Made by a program: the position numbers and the translations under genes
Shown: positions 49,415 to 62,421 of the stretch, one piece after another
Position numbering within the stretch: the stretch's first letter is position 1
How the letters are laid out: the number at the start of each line of letters is the position of its first letter
NCBI GenBank assembly: GCA_023213395.1
Contig: CM041465.1
Span: 161,021,741 to 161,085,740, forward strand
Source: Cycas panzhihuaensis
Taxonomy: Eukaryota > Cycadophyta
Reading direction: 5' to 3'
DNA: 64,000 nucleotides
Notes under the pieces: model-generated
The model's input: the letters and a program-made list of their open reading frames with translations, nothing else
Told to the model about the DNA's origin: nothing
Databases searched by the model: none

Positions 49415-51600
49415 GTGGACTATAATGCACCTTAAATAATCAATCAAGTTGTCTTTATTAAACTAGGGAATAAGTACCTATAAAATTATAAATGGGCATA
49501 GATATTAGGGTATTATTATCACTAATTTTTTAATGTATTTCTCTATTTGGGTAAGTTATCTTATATTTTCCATTACCTAATCTTGCTTAGTCTATTTAGG
49601 CTTAGGACACCCATACTAAGGTCACTCGACACTTTTAAGGAGCTACTATTTTTGAAAGATTTATGAACTGTCATTAGCTATCTCAAGTATTTTTCCAAAT
49701 ATTAATACATACAACCATAAACATTCTGATAAACACATCCTATAATTATTATAATCCATAATAATAAATCTCACTTCAAGATGTTTTCCAAAAAATATTA
49801 TTTGCTTGTAATTTAGATGGCCATCATCCTTGTTTTAGATTTTTGGCTTATTATTACCAATGGCATCTAAACTCTCTACCTCAAAAGTAATAACTCTACT
49901 ATTATATCAATCATCTCCTTCATACCCTTCTATATTTAGGCACTCTCTTATAAAATACTCATGCTTACCATATTTAACCCATTCTCCACTACATTTGCCA
50001 TTCTTTATATGTACCTTAGTTATTGTAACTATGTTCACCATAGAAAATCCTTGGATGAAATTTATTATTATATACTTATCCCTCTTAAATATTATTTAAA
50101 TGGTCCAAAATCATCATTCTATTTATTATGCTTGAGCTTATGAAAAAATTTGCTATCTAGCTATTCTATGGTTTCAAGTTTCCCACGACTCGTGAATTTT
50201 GGTAATTCCATTTCTTTATATTTACTTATGGTAGACCTTACATGGTTACTCACTAATTCTGAAAGTAAATAATAGTAGAAACACTTGAAAACTACTAAAT
50301 GTCAAAAGTTAAGAATAAGAAAATATTAATAACAACTGCAAATTACATTATCAAGAAGAAGTATTAACATGATAATAAAAATGGTAATGAAAAAATAAAT
50401 GAAATAATAGCATATAGGATGGCTTCATAATAAAATAAAATAGTCTTGTATGATGAAAATTATAGTACTTCTACAAATATACTAAAATGTCTTCTATAAA
50501 ACTTTGTCCCTCTTTAAAGTAAGCTGCCTCTCAAAAAAAGGCCTCCTCTTGAAAGAGAAGAAAATAGATAAACTCTAAAAGCTTAACCTTCTAAATGGCC
50601 TATCTAATTCTTACATATGGTCACATATATAATTTCCATAAAAATTTCATGTTATTTTAGATGAGGTTTATTCTTAAGTATAATTAATAAATTAAAGTGA
50701 AATTACTCTCCAAAAATCTATATTAAAGACTACAAACTTAAAACTAGCATAGCTTTCTTGTATGATGTCTATTTGGGCCCATAACTATTCATTTCAAATA
50801 TAATGATAATATCTATACTATGATCCATATTTATAACTTCATTCCTTATATTCTAATATCATAATTATAAAATACTCAATATCTCCTTATTTTGAAAGAT
50901 TCCTTGGACCATTAGGAGGGGTAGACATATAACATTTATGAATAGTGATGGAATGCCCATCCAAAACTATCTCTTCATATAGAAAGTTGGAGAGAAAGAG
51001 CTACAATATGAGATTTATATTCATTACATGCCATTCAATTTATTAATCAAGGTTTCAAGAAAAGTGGATTTAATGCCGATTTCCTCTATTAAAATGGTTG
51101 TTAAGGCAATTTATAGACTTTATCCCTCATACTTCCTACTCACCTATAAAACTTTGATGGATCAATTTCTTATATTAGGCACTTTTTCCATTTCTTCTTC
51201 CTATCTTCTTTAGGGAGGAAGTCTTATATTTTAACATAGCTAGAATTTTTAATAACCATAAGAACCCTCCTTGAAAGAGCCAATATTTCTTTAGTTACAT
51301 TCTTTCCTACTTCTATGACCCTGTTTCTCTTTTGTAAATGGTTCTATTAGCCTATAACTATCATGGGTTTATTCTTGGTCTATCTGTGCTTTCTTCTGTG
51401 TCTCTAATTTTTTGTTTACTTTAGGATTACACCCTTTTCAATCTCTTATCCACTATGCAAGTCTAGTTATTATATCCATTCAAGCCTCATGGCCAATGGG
51501 TTTACTTTAAAAGATTATACTCTAATGGTTTACTTTAAGGACTTTCTTATTTGATAAATGCTCTTCCCTCACATTGCATTACCCATCATTGATGATAATA
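49415..51600. other. Probable 3' LTR of H and unassigned flank
   Basis: It starts right after the H polypurine tract (TGGACTATAATGCACC), so its first part is probably the H 3' LTR, but no partner is visible and the end cannot be set. The rest holds only short open stretches (49860-50143, 51028-51213) without recognisable content. Confidence 0.4.
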
Positions 51601-51601
51601 C

Positions 51602-51664
51602 AAATATCTATATATTTATCTATCTATATATGCATACACATAGAGAGATATGTATATGTATATG

Positions 51665-51731
<67 letters not shown>

Positions 51732-51822
51732 ATATATATATATATATATAGATATATATGTATGTATATACATACATACATATATCTATATTTATCTATC
51801 TTTATGTGTGTGTGTGTGTATA
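51602..51822. repeat. Compound microsatellite (TATC, TG, TATG, TA)
   Basis: A perfect (TG)n of about 23 units at 51671-51716, followed by (TATG)n, a (TA)n block and a second short (TG)n near 51806-51819. Long open frames across it are simple-sequence artefacts. Confidence 0.95.
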
Positions 51823-52248
51823 ACCTTTTCTACCTACCATCTAGTGCTCACATTACACTCTCCAACTAAAGCACTCAATAACTCCTTAACCATCATAAAC
51901 TTCACATCCATTAGAGATCTCTTCAAATCAAAGATCATACTCCTATTACATCTTTGCTAAGATTTTAAACCTGTAAGGCCTTCTTTATGTAAGATTTTAG
52001 TTACATCTTTTTCTCTTTGAGTTAAACTTATCTCTACATTTTAGAGTCCCACTTCTTATAAGCCAAAGCATAGAAATCTAAGTCTCCCTGGTATTGTATT
52101 AAATATTTAGTCCTAAGATAAGATATATTATATGAAGTAGCCCTTAATAATGATAACCTCATTAATTAGGATTTTATAGCATGATAAGAAAAAACACACC
52201 TTGATTCACAACACACCTTTCTTTTTTCTTTTTCCTATCTACTACATT

Positions 52249-52350
<102 letters not shown>

Positions 52351-52900
52351 TGCATACCTAGTAATATGAACCATTGAGGCATGTAAAAAGTTACTAATCT
52401 TATGAGTAACAATTATCTATGGGAGTTATAATGACTAGGAGGGAGGTTACATAACACACACACATGAATGCTTATAAATGTAAGAAATAACTCACTATGG
52501 AATTTCTCCTCTACCCCATGAATACATAAATTAAACATTACTTATAACACAAGTGACTGCTTATAAAACTCATAAAATAAGAAATTAATTATTTAAAAAA
52601 ATGTCTAATTCTCATTACTTATTATTATATAGTCTCTCTTATATTCATTCAAAGAACTCACAATGCATTTCATTGTTTCACCTCTAACCTATTTTAGAAT
52701 TATTATAATCTAATCCATAGTTCATATTTCAATTATATAGCCTTATTTTATTGTTATATTATGGTCACTTTATATGATCTTTTCCCAATTTTCCAACACC
52801 TTTATCCATATTCACCATTGCCATCATCATTATCTTCAAAGGAATTAGCATTAGCCACATCTATAATGACTTTATCATCTATGTTGTATCATCAATAATT
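52351..52900. other. Unassigned AT-rich tract
   Basis: No recognisable coding, LTR or RNA gene. Confidence 0.45.
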
Positions 52901-54639
52901 ACATTGAGTCTTATTATTACATAATTACTACTATAAGTGTTTTTAATATATGTAGCTTCTACCATAATAGTATAGCCACCTTGATCTTAAATTCTTAGTT
53001 GTAATTGCAACTATCCTTAGCTTTAAAGCACCATAACAAAAACTCATAAATCTAATCATTATGTAATTTCACCATGGAACTAAAGAAGATAGTGGAAAAA
53101 ATACCATTGAGCTTTGAAATATAACATTTCATTGTCTCTAATAAAGTAATAATAGCTAAAGTTAACATTCAAAGAGCCACCATCATGCAAAGTATTATAT
53201 ATTAAATACCTTCAAGGGCTAAAGGCTAAATAGGGCCAAAAAAATAAAAACTAGAAATATAAATAGTATTAATGGAGAGGAAAAAAATCATGAACATAAC
53301 CTAGAGTTATGGAAGTAACCATCACCACTAGAAAGGCCAAGCATTATCTCTTATAAATTTAAGAGTTAGTTAAATATGCCCACATATAAATTTGATGAAT
53401 AGATCAAACTGTAATAATGGCTAGTGATGTTGGAAAGTGCATTCTTAGATGGGAATATTATATCTAATTTAGACAAGGTATGATCTCCATTAAACCAATA
53501 AGAAATCAACACATTTATATGCGGAAGTAGTTGGTTTAAAATATTAGTAGAACAAGGCCTAAGATTTAATAAATTTAAAACAATATTTTCTCATTTAAGA
53601 AGTAAAAAACTATGGTGAACCATACCATATAACTCACATATATTTTCCAATAGAAGAAAATTATCCTAGATTTTTTTTTAAAATGGTAGACTACTTAATA
53701 AGGCTAATATGTAGTTAGAATAGGAATTAGATTTCTATATTAGAGATTTAAGAGTTGAATTAAAGGTAAACTTATATAAATAGAAGCCTTAAACACTTAA
53801 AGATACCAATGAAAATAGCATGACAATTGAAAGAATAAGATTAGGTAATATACAATTATTCCATACTCTCCTATAATTTGATAAAGAACATAACAAATAT
53901 CTAATGACTACCTTGATCCACCATAAAAATATAATAGATACATAGCAAAATAATGGTTGAATAGAATATGCTTATTACCTAAATAATAATAAAGGTAAAG
54001 AAGAAGGAAGAGTAAACTATGTTATTAACACAATAAAAAATAAACACCAGACCACTTGTAATATATGTAAGAAGTCTTATAAATAATTATATTATAAAAC
54101 ACAATTAAGATAGATCAACTCTAGATATCCATAGCTACCATTACTAGATTATAAAGGATAGGTACCTTAATAATAGTAAGATTCATAGAGAAGAATATGG
54201 TGGTAATCCTGATAGACTCTAGAAGTATCTACAACTTCATTAACTTTAGAAAGGTATATCAACTAGGATTTCATACTAATTATAACTTATAATTTAATAT
54301 ATTAGCCCTATGAAATAGAGTCATATAGTGTAATAGGGAAATCAAAGACTATGATAAATATGAAGAGCTAGGTACTAAATTTTATTTTTTCTTGTAATCA
54401 ATAGGAAGGATAGATTTAGTCTTAAGAATATAGTAATTAAAGACTTTTATATATTAAACATAAATTATGATAAAAAATTTTATGCAATTTAAAAATAATA
54501 AAACTAAGTATATTTTACATAGAATAACAAACTCCACCACCTTAAAAAATCGATTCCCATAAGATGGAGAAACCATTATATAAGAAACATGTAAGATTCA
54601 ACATATGATTATATTCCATGGAAGTAGTAATGTAGGATA
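52901..54639 (+). pseudogene. Ty3/gypsy element M: gag and protease remnant
   Basis: The right part is clear. A zinc-knuckle start TTCNICKKSYK lies near 54050. An aspartic protease at about 54200-54300 (VVILIDSRSIYNFINF, with D-S-R where D-S-G is expected, then QLGFHTN) keeps the catalytic Asp. A linker of the type seen before gypsy reverse transcriptase (YILHRITNSTTLKNRFP) runs to about 54570. The Gag part (about 53000-54040) is too decayed to delimit. Reverse transcriptase is missing because N is inserted at 54640. It differs from H in sequence, so it is a separate insertion. Confidence 0.68.
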
Positions 54640-55131
54640 TATTGGAATATATGATTATTCATATATCTAATATTTAATATTAATGTTGTGGACCTAAACA
54701 ACATCCCACTGACCAAGTATATTGAGAGAAGTGGTAATGTATAATTATTCATGTGCATATCTTATTAGATGATAAAGAATATCAAGAGATGATTTAGGCT
54801 ATTCATGATAATATCATTTATATAAATATATATACACTCCACATGAGAACTTGAGAAAGTGATGGAATAATATTCATTAGGGTAATGTGGCAGCATTGAG
54901 AGGCATGGAACCGACTCCAACCACCCTAGATGACCCACTATCCATTATTTTAATGGTGTTTATTAACACCAAAAGTTAGTAGATATTGAGGCAACCTGAT
55001 AATCTTACTATTTAAATGGGACTCATGGTCTAAAGGTGTTTCTTAACACTACTTTTAATATTCAAAATTTTGTTAATGCTTTGATATTACGGCCTTATAA
55101 TTCATTATTTCACTCAAAGCTCACTCCAACA
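54640..55131 (+). repeat. 5' LTR of element N
   Basis: Starts TATTGGAATATATG and ends CTCACTCCAACA, giving 492 bp, the same as J. Parts are similar to the J LTR read on its minus strand (TTAGATGAT..AA, TAAATATATA.ACACT, ACTTGAGAAAG). No 3' partner is in the window. The start is inferred from the J comparison. Confidence 0.7.
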
Positions 55132-55133
55132 AT

Positions 55134-55147
55134 TAGTATCAAAGCTT
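55134..55147 (+). other. Primer binding site of element N
   Basis: TAGTATCAAAGCTT, the iMet site with G-to-A changes, two bases after the LTR. Confidence 0.75.
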
Positions 55148-56937
55148 AGTTTAACTGCAGGGACCAACATATTTGATATATCTTTGATCTATATTTACCT
55201 TTGTTGTAGGTTCATTAGGTGTAGTATATCATCAAGTATACTTGGTTGCCATCACCCATTACATGCTTTTTATATCTATGTAGCTTCACACTTCTATGCA
55301 GTTTGGTTTTGTGGTTATCTATGTTTCTTTCTTGAAATATTTTATCAACATTATTTTACATATAGTTTTTAACATGATTTTATTTGCTTTATATTTGTGC
55401 GACCTATGTATATGTATATATAGTTTATTTGATTTATTTTAAACTATTAACTCATAGTTTTTTGTAATAAATTCGATTATGTGTAGGCTAACATTGACAT
55501 AAAAGAGATTACATATAGATTTTTAGAGATTTGTACTCAAATTTAATCATTTTCTATTTAGCTTTTAGGTTTAATATAATGCTCTTGCTTCAATGGAGTC
55601 CAGTTCTTTGATGTATGATTAAAACTATTATATATCACTATTCATTTTGATCCTCTCTAACTTTGTTATGCTATGGAGAAGACTGCTCATTATTTCATTG
55701 ACCCATTGGTGAGAAATCTACTTCTAATAATCAACTACCCTCACGGTTTTATAAAAACCTATCGCCCATCCAACATTTTCAACATTGTTTTCATTTTTCT
55801 TTTTAAAATTTTCATCATATTTGTAAGTGCCCATCCTATATCAATCTAACTGATCCATTTTTGTATGATTTAGTGCTCTCTTTTGATCGATTTAATTAAT
55901 TGAACCCTCTTACATGAGTTATGTAGACTTTGTGCATTTATTTTTCCAATAAAAATTTGATTTTTCTTATATATATATTTTTATATAGTTTAAAATAAAT
56001 TGCATTAAATTTAATAATTTTTGGAGTTTAGCCTATTTCATTCGTCAGCAGATGGTCACATTACTACCCTATATGACCCTGTTTTATTGAAAAATGGGCA
56101 TATTTAAAACTCAAATAGGTTATATTTTATAACTTTAGATTTTAAGAATTTATCCATATTTCACATTTTTTGAGATTTGTAGCCCCCTTTCTACCAATAG
56201 ATGGTCACATGGTGTGATTTGGTGACCAATGGCTAACTTGCTAAAGGGGATTAAGGAACCTTTCTTTAGTTTTTTAGCTGTAAAAGGCTGTCCTCATATT
56301 TTCTGTAATAACTTTTGATCCAAGAGCTTATTTTTTGAATGGTTTAAGCTATTGAGTCTCAGAGTTCTTCAATTTAGAATAAGTTTAGGACTAATTTGAA
56401 GCCTTTTGTAGGACTTTTAAGCTATTAAAGTTTACATGCTTGATTAGTACTTGTTAAGTTTTTTTTTTAAGTTTTTAAATCCATTTAAAAAAGAAATTAA
56501 GGATATGGATGATATATCATTGTACTAATAACTATTAGTAGATTTTAGCTCATAAGTGTTTTGTACTTGGTTTTATATAGGTTTGCTCTTGAAAGAGAAG
56601 TAAATAATATTGGATTAACCTTTTATAAATAAGAGCACTCTAAACACTTCTACAACTTTAATTTATTTCATTTAGTATCATTTAACTTAATTTTATTTCA
56701 TTTTAATTTACTTTATTTTATTTACTTGTAAGTTTTTTTAATTTTTTAGTAAAAGGAACCTTGTTTATAAAAGGACCACAACTAAAATTAATATTTATAT
56801 ATTAACAAGATAACTCCTAAATTAACCACCTTAATTTCTAGCCTTGTAAGGGGAATGGTTAGGACTCCTGAAGTTACCACCCCACACATGTCTTTGGTGT
56901 ACTCTAAGTTATTAAGTAAACCATTAGTTATCAAGTG
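55148..56937 (+). other. Interior (leader) of element N, no coding seen
   Basis: 1.8 kb after the priming site. One 62-codon open stretch (55184-55372) is not recognisable. AGATGGTCACAT occurs twice (about 56050 and 56201). Cut at 56938 by element G. Confidence 0.5.
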
Positions 56938-57380
56938 TGTTGCATATTATGACAATAATTATCGGGCTAATATTTTGGCATGTTTTTGGCACGGTTTCCC
57001 CCCTTAATCTTTCTCGGGGGGTGTAGGGGGCGTGGAATGGCCCCCACTAGGAGGGGGTTTGGGGGCGATAGCCCCTGACCCAAAAAATTATCCATGTAAA
57101 CCTTATCAAAATGTAAAGAGAATCAGGGTCATTTGATATAAATACCCTAGATTCTACGATTGAGATTCATGCCTCAGATGTCCCTCTTATGTAGCATATT
57201 TTAGGGATTTTCTTATGATGTTGTATGTAATGTAATATACCGTGATGAGGGTGGAGGCTGGTTGTTGTTCCTGAGAGCACTCTATAACTGAAATGTATTG
57301 TTTCTCCATTCTACAGTAATAAAGATAGATACATTTCATGTGTGGATGTTTCCCTAGCACACTGTTAGGGCTTTACCACA
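56938..57380 (+). repeat. 5' LTR of copia element G, GC-rich
   Basis: About 443 bp. It starts TGTTGCATATTATG (start inferred) and ends GCTTTACCACA. It holds a strikingly GC-rich stretch at 56997-57080 (runs of C and G that can pair, such as GGGGGCGTGGAATGGCCCCC). A TATA box TATAAATA at 57137-57144 and a polyadenylation signal AATAAA at 57318-57323 give the usual U3-R-U5 order. Confidence 0.75.
57137..57144 (+). promoter_or_regulatory. TATA box in the G LTR
   Basis: TATAAATA in U3, about 180 bases before AATAAA. Confidence 0.6.
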
Positions 57381-57393
57381 TTATATCAGATGC
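57381..57393 (+). other. Primer binding site of element G
   Basis: TTATATCAGATGC, resembling TGGTATCAGAGC with changes in the GG pair. Confidence 0.65.
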
Positions 57394-57943
57394 ATATGTG
57401 ATGTTTAGCTTTTATTTTCATGTTATTGTATAATCTCTAATTTTAGAACTTGTATGTAATTTTAAGTTTTGATTTATGTAACTAGTTGTAAGAATGCAAT
57501 AGATCTTGGTGGAAGTTAAAGGGTTGGGACCTTGTATTCTCAACAAGGTGTATTCTGTGGTAGGATGAGGTGGAGAACCTTTTTCCTTTTGGAGTTTGGA
57601 GATTAGGCTAGAACCAGAGGGGGTGAGTGCCTTGGTTGGTCAAGCTCTCAATGCTAAATCTATTGCTAGGCATAAGATTAGTGCAGGTGGACTAACAAAT
57701 CAAGAGGATCTTTAGCCTTCTTTGCAACCTGCATACTAAGGTATATCAAGCCTTAGGCTCACATACTAGTATATTGGGTCCCTAGTTTGCCACTTATGGG
57801 CAAGTTCCATTAGACAAGATAGTAACCAAGAGCTTTCCTTAGAGACCCTAAGACATGGAACTCTAGATTAAAAACCCCTTTGGTAAATAAGACATAAATA
57901 AATTTAAAACTTTTGGGGTATACTAAAACATAGTTGAGTTATA

Positions 57944-60900
57944 ATGGCAACAACCCTTAGAAATATGATTATACCCAAATTTGATGGAACCATTTTCTTT
58001 AATTGGAGTAAGAGGATGAAACCTATTTTCATAGCCAAAGATATGTGGGAAATTATTGAAGAAGGATTTCATGAACTTGGAGAAAATATTATCTTGGATA
58101 ATAAAATAGTTTATAGAGAATATATTAAAAAGGATAATGAAGCCTTAGCTCTTATTTTCTGTGCTCTAAAAGACCATATATTTCCTAGAGTGAGTGAATC
58201 CACTGCATTAAAGGAAGCTTAGGACACTCTAAATTTGATTTATAAAGGAGGCACCTCAACCAAGCTTCAATCCCTTAGAAGCAAGTTTGAGAATTTGAAG
58301 ATGTCGCTAAGAGAAAATATCAATGAATTCATTACCAAAGTCTAAGACCTAGTCAACTAGATAAGATCCATTGGAGAAGTATTAATCGAGCAAGGAGTTA
58401 TGGAAAGAATATTAAGATGTATTAGAGAAGTTGAGTGATTTTAAATGATAACTATAAGTATCAAAGTTTCAAAGGACCTAAGTACCCTCAAGATCAAGCA
58501 AAAGAGTGCCATGCTCTTTGTTGTAGAAGAGAACAAAAGAGGATAATAAACATTAGAATATGCCTCTTCCACAAAGGCAAAAATCAAACAAAGTAACTAA
58601 GGATAAAGTTCTAAGGGAAGGGATCCATTCCCTAGAAGAAGAGAAAGAAACTAAAGATTATATCAAGAATCAAATCCTAGGAACCAAAGGATATATGAAG
58701 AATCCAATCCTTAATATTAAGAATCAAGGCAATAACCTCCTCAAAGATATCAACCACTAAATCTAAGGTACTAAGGGAGGAATAACTTCTACAATTAAGG
58801 TAGAACATAAGAATAAAATCATTATTTCCATGGACATAATCATTGTCAAGGACACGAAAGTTATTTAGGATGAAGTCAATACTTTCAAGGACCAAATCAT
58901 ATGGGTTGTCAAGGGGAAAATCAAACCCCATTTCTTGAAAGAGGTAGATCAACCTCTAGAGATAGAGGGTCCTCTAAAAGTAAAATCCATGGTCAAAGGA
59001 AAATAGAACCAACCCAATGCTCATATTTCCATAAAATTACACACATAAAGGATTATTGCTTTGTTAAAAATATAAACCAATAAAGAGTAAGTATAAATAC
59101 CATAACTGAAAGTAGGGAAAATGATAGACTTTTCTTATCAAGTCTTGTAGCTAATGAAGAAGAGGATAGCTGGTATATAGATTTAGAATGCTCAACTCAT
59201 ATAATATATAAAGAGGAAATCTTCAAAAGTATTGATAGAACCAAGAAGGATAAGATCATATTTCAGAACAACACTTCATATAAGTCAACTAATAGAGGTA
59301 ACATTACCATCACCATAGAATCAGGATAGGCTAGGTACATTAATGACATACTACATGTACCTACCTTAAAAAAGAACTTGCTTTTAGTAGAACAAATAAT
59401 TGAATAGGATTATAAGGTCATATTTAATAATGATGAATACATAATCAAAGACAAAAGGATGAATAAAGCCATTGTAGCCAAGGGATAAATGACTAGTGAT
59501 CAACTATTTAAGCTAGTCATTCCTCTAATAGATATTTATGTATTAACGGCCTCTACTAAAGTTAGAAGTAACATGTGGTACAAATGATTTGGCCATCTAA
59601 GCTATAGTAGTTTAGCTCTAATGAAAAGAATAGAAATAGTTAAAGGTTTGCCTACCATTGAAGGAAATAAAAAAATATATGAAGGGTGTTTATTTAGAAA
59701 GCAACATAAAGAGAGCTTTCTAGATAATAGCTATAGAGCACAAGGTCCCCTCTAATTAGTATATACCAATTTGTGTGGTCTTATAGATGTACCTTCACTT
59801 AGAGGAGCTAAATATTTTATAACATTCATTGATGAATTTACCTAAAAAAGTTGGGTATATTTTCTAAAGTTTAAATTAAATGCCTACCAATGTTTTATTG
59901 ACTTCAAATCCTTTGTGGAAAAATAAAGCAGACATAAGATACTCTCCCTTAGATCAGATAATGGGGGAGAGTTCACCTCGAATGAAGTCAAAGATTTTTG
60001 TATCCATCATAGCCTAAGGTGATAATATACTAATCCTTATGCTCCACAATAGAATGGAGTAGTAGAAAGAAAGATTAGGACCATTATTAAGATGGCAAGG
60101 TATATGCTCAAGGACAAGTAACTTGGGCATGAATTTTGGGCAGAAGTTATATACATAATTATTTATCTATTAAATGGGTATACCACTAAGGCCATTAGGT
60201 GGGTTACACCAGAAGAGGCTTAAATAGGACACAAGCTGAGTATTCACCACTTGAAAATGTTTGGTCGTCTAGAATTTGATCATATACCAAAGCAAAAGAG
60301 AATGAAACTAGATGCTAAATATACGAAATACATATTTATAGGATATTGTGACTCTAAGGAAAAGAAGATAATCATGAGTAGAGATATTATCTTCAAAGAG
60401 GACGATTACTATAAAGTAGAGATTAAAAAAGGCAAAGGGAAGAATATCATAGTGGAGTTTGATTCATGTCCTACATCGACAAATATACTTTCAAATGACA
60501 CAATATGAATCAAGTCCTAATAAGTTTAAACCTTCCTCATTCAGTCACAATGTTCCAAAGTGGATACAAAGACAACATGACCCAACGAATATGCTTGATA
60601 ACAATTTTAAAAGGAGATCTACACATTCCAATAGGATCAATTTCACTCTAATGAGCCAAGTCATGGACTTACATGAGCCTCATACCTTTAAAGAGACTAA
60701 TACCAAATAGAAATGGCAATATGTAATGCAAGAGGAGTACAATGATTTGGTTAAGAATAACACATTGGAATTAGCTGATCTCCCTCTAAATAAATCAGTA
60801 ATTAGCACAAAATAGGTTTACAAAATAAAATTTAGGTCTGATGACTCTATTGATAAACATAAATCAAGGCTAGTAGCTAAAGGGTATGCTCAAATTGAAG

Positions 60901-62109
60901 GAATCAACTACAATGAAATATTTGTTGTTGTAGCCTGAATAGAAATAGTATGTCTTATATTGAGTCTCACTGCACAAAAGGGGTGGATAGTACAACAAAT
61001 AGATGTCAAAAGTGTCTTCTTAAATAGATACATAGAAGAGGAGATTTATGTTTAATAATTAAAAGGCTTTAAAGTAAAGGAGGAAGAAAACAAGGTATAT
61101 AAACTTAAGAAAGCCTTGTATGGATTAAAACAAGTGCCTAGAGCTTGGGACTCTAGGATAGACAAATATTTTAGAGACAAAGGGTTTGAACGAAGTCAAT
61201 CAGATCCTAACTTATATACAAAGATTGAAGGAGACTCAATACTTATTATGGGACTATATGTTGATGACTTAGTCTACACAGGAAATGACTCTCAATAGTC
61301 ACAAAAATTTAAAGATGACATATGCAAAGAGTTCAAGATAATTAATTTGGGCCTTAAATATTACTTCCTAGGTTTAGAACTATGGCAAGACAAAAATAGT
61401 ATATTTGTATCTCAAAAGAAATATACACTAGATTTACTTCAAAATTTCAAGATGAATGATTGCAAGGCATTGACTATAATAGCAAAAATTAGAATAAAGT
61501 TATCCAAGCTCAATGATTCTGCATCGGTTGATCCTACACTTTATGGGTAATTGATTAGTAGTTTAATCTACCTAACATCAACTCGTCCTGATATTTTGCA
61601 TTCAGTATGCATGGTATCTAGGTTTATGTAAGAAACCAAGATAACACATTGGAAAGTAGCTAAGAGAATAATTTGATACCTAAATGGTACAATTAGTTAT
61701 AGGTTACATTATAAGTCTTTGATAGATTTTAGGTTAATTGGTTACATAGATTCAGACTAGGCAGGTTGTATTGATGACAAGAAATCCACATCTAGTTATA
61801 CTTTTAGCATGGGATCAACATCAATTACTTAGACTATCAAGAAGCAAAATATGATATTCTTGTCTACTATAGAAGTAGAGTATAAAGCAATAGTAACAAA
61901 AGCATGTGAAATAGTTTGGCTACATCAGTTACTCCATGACTTATAAATAAAATAGGATGGACCTACACACATGATGTGTGATAATCAAAGTATAATTGAA
62001 ATCACATGTAATCCAATGTTTCATAGATAAATGAAGCATATTCAAACACACTACTTAATCGGGAAACTAGTATAAGCAGGTGAGATTAAAGTGGTTTACT
62101 ATAGCATAG
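57944..62109 (+). pseudogene. Copia gag-pol pseudogene of element G
   Basis: The start is ATG 57944 (MATTLRNMIIPKFDG, FFNWSKRM), a typical copia Gag N-terminus. The first 92 codons are open. A zinc knuckle at 59018-59059 has its second Cys changed to Phe. The protease near 59170 reads WYIDLE where WYIDSG is expected. In integrase, FGHLSYSSLALMKR is near 59590, SDNGGEF near 59955 and P-Q-stop-NGVVERK near 60045. Reverse transcriptase follows: VAKGYAQIEGINY, KKALYGLKQVPRAWD and intact YVDD (61257-61268). RNase H (EVEYKA, CDNQS) runs to the cut at 62109. Less shifted than the A-F frames, but stops at Gln codons make it inactive. Confidence 0.88.
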
Positions 62110-62407
62110 TGAAAAGGGTTAATGTCAAGAGGTCATTATATTAGTTGATTATTTCTAAAAAGGGTCTTAAGTAAACTTTAAATTAGATCACTTAAGTGAA
62201 ATTCACTTTCATGTGCATTATGTATAATTTCATTTCACCTAACTCTAATTCTTCCTCTCTTAATATAAAAGTAAAAGCTCAATAGAGGAGGCTCATTCTT
62301 ACCTCCCTATTTTGTGAGAGCTACTTTATTTCTCTCAAGTCTCTCTTGCTCCCATATTTGCCTTTATGTTTAGTGCATGGAGATGAAGGATATATCCACT
62401 CTTTTCA
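62110..62407 (+). repeat. 5' LTR of element E
   Basis: 298 bp, starting TGAAAAGGGTTAATG (intact TG) and ending CACTCTTTTCA. Aligns with the 3' LTR of A. Confidence 0.88.
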
Positions 62408-62409
62408 TG

Positions 62410-62421
62410 TGGTATCAGAGC
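62410..62421 (+). other. Primer binding site of element E
   Basis: TGGTATCAGAGC, exact match to the initiator tRNA-Met 3' end, two bases after the LTR. Confidence 0.93.

Larger units (their letters stand above)
56938..62109 (+). mobile_element. Copia element G, 5' LTR through RNase H
   Basis: A copia element of a lineage distinct from A-F. Its LTR, leader (57394-57943) and nearly whole gag-pol are present. It is interrupted near the end of RNase H by element E at 62110, so its 3' LTR lies right of the window. Confidence 0.85.

Noticed and set aside
49860-50143. Overlapping short open frames after gypsy H
   Set aside because: AT-rich hydrophobic chance frames without recognisable domains.
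51558-51960. Two long open frames in different phases across the TG/TA tract
   Set aside because: They consist of translated dinucleotide and tetranucleotide repeats (VCVCVC, YIYIYI) and are simple-sequence artefacts.
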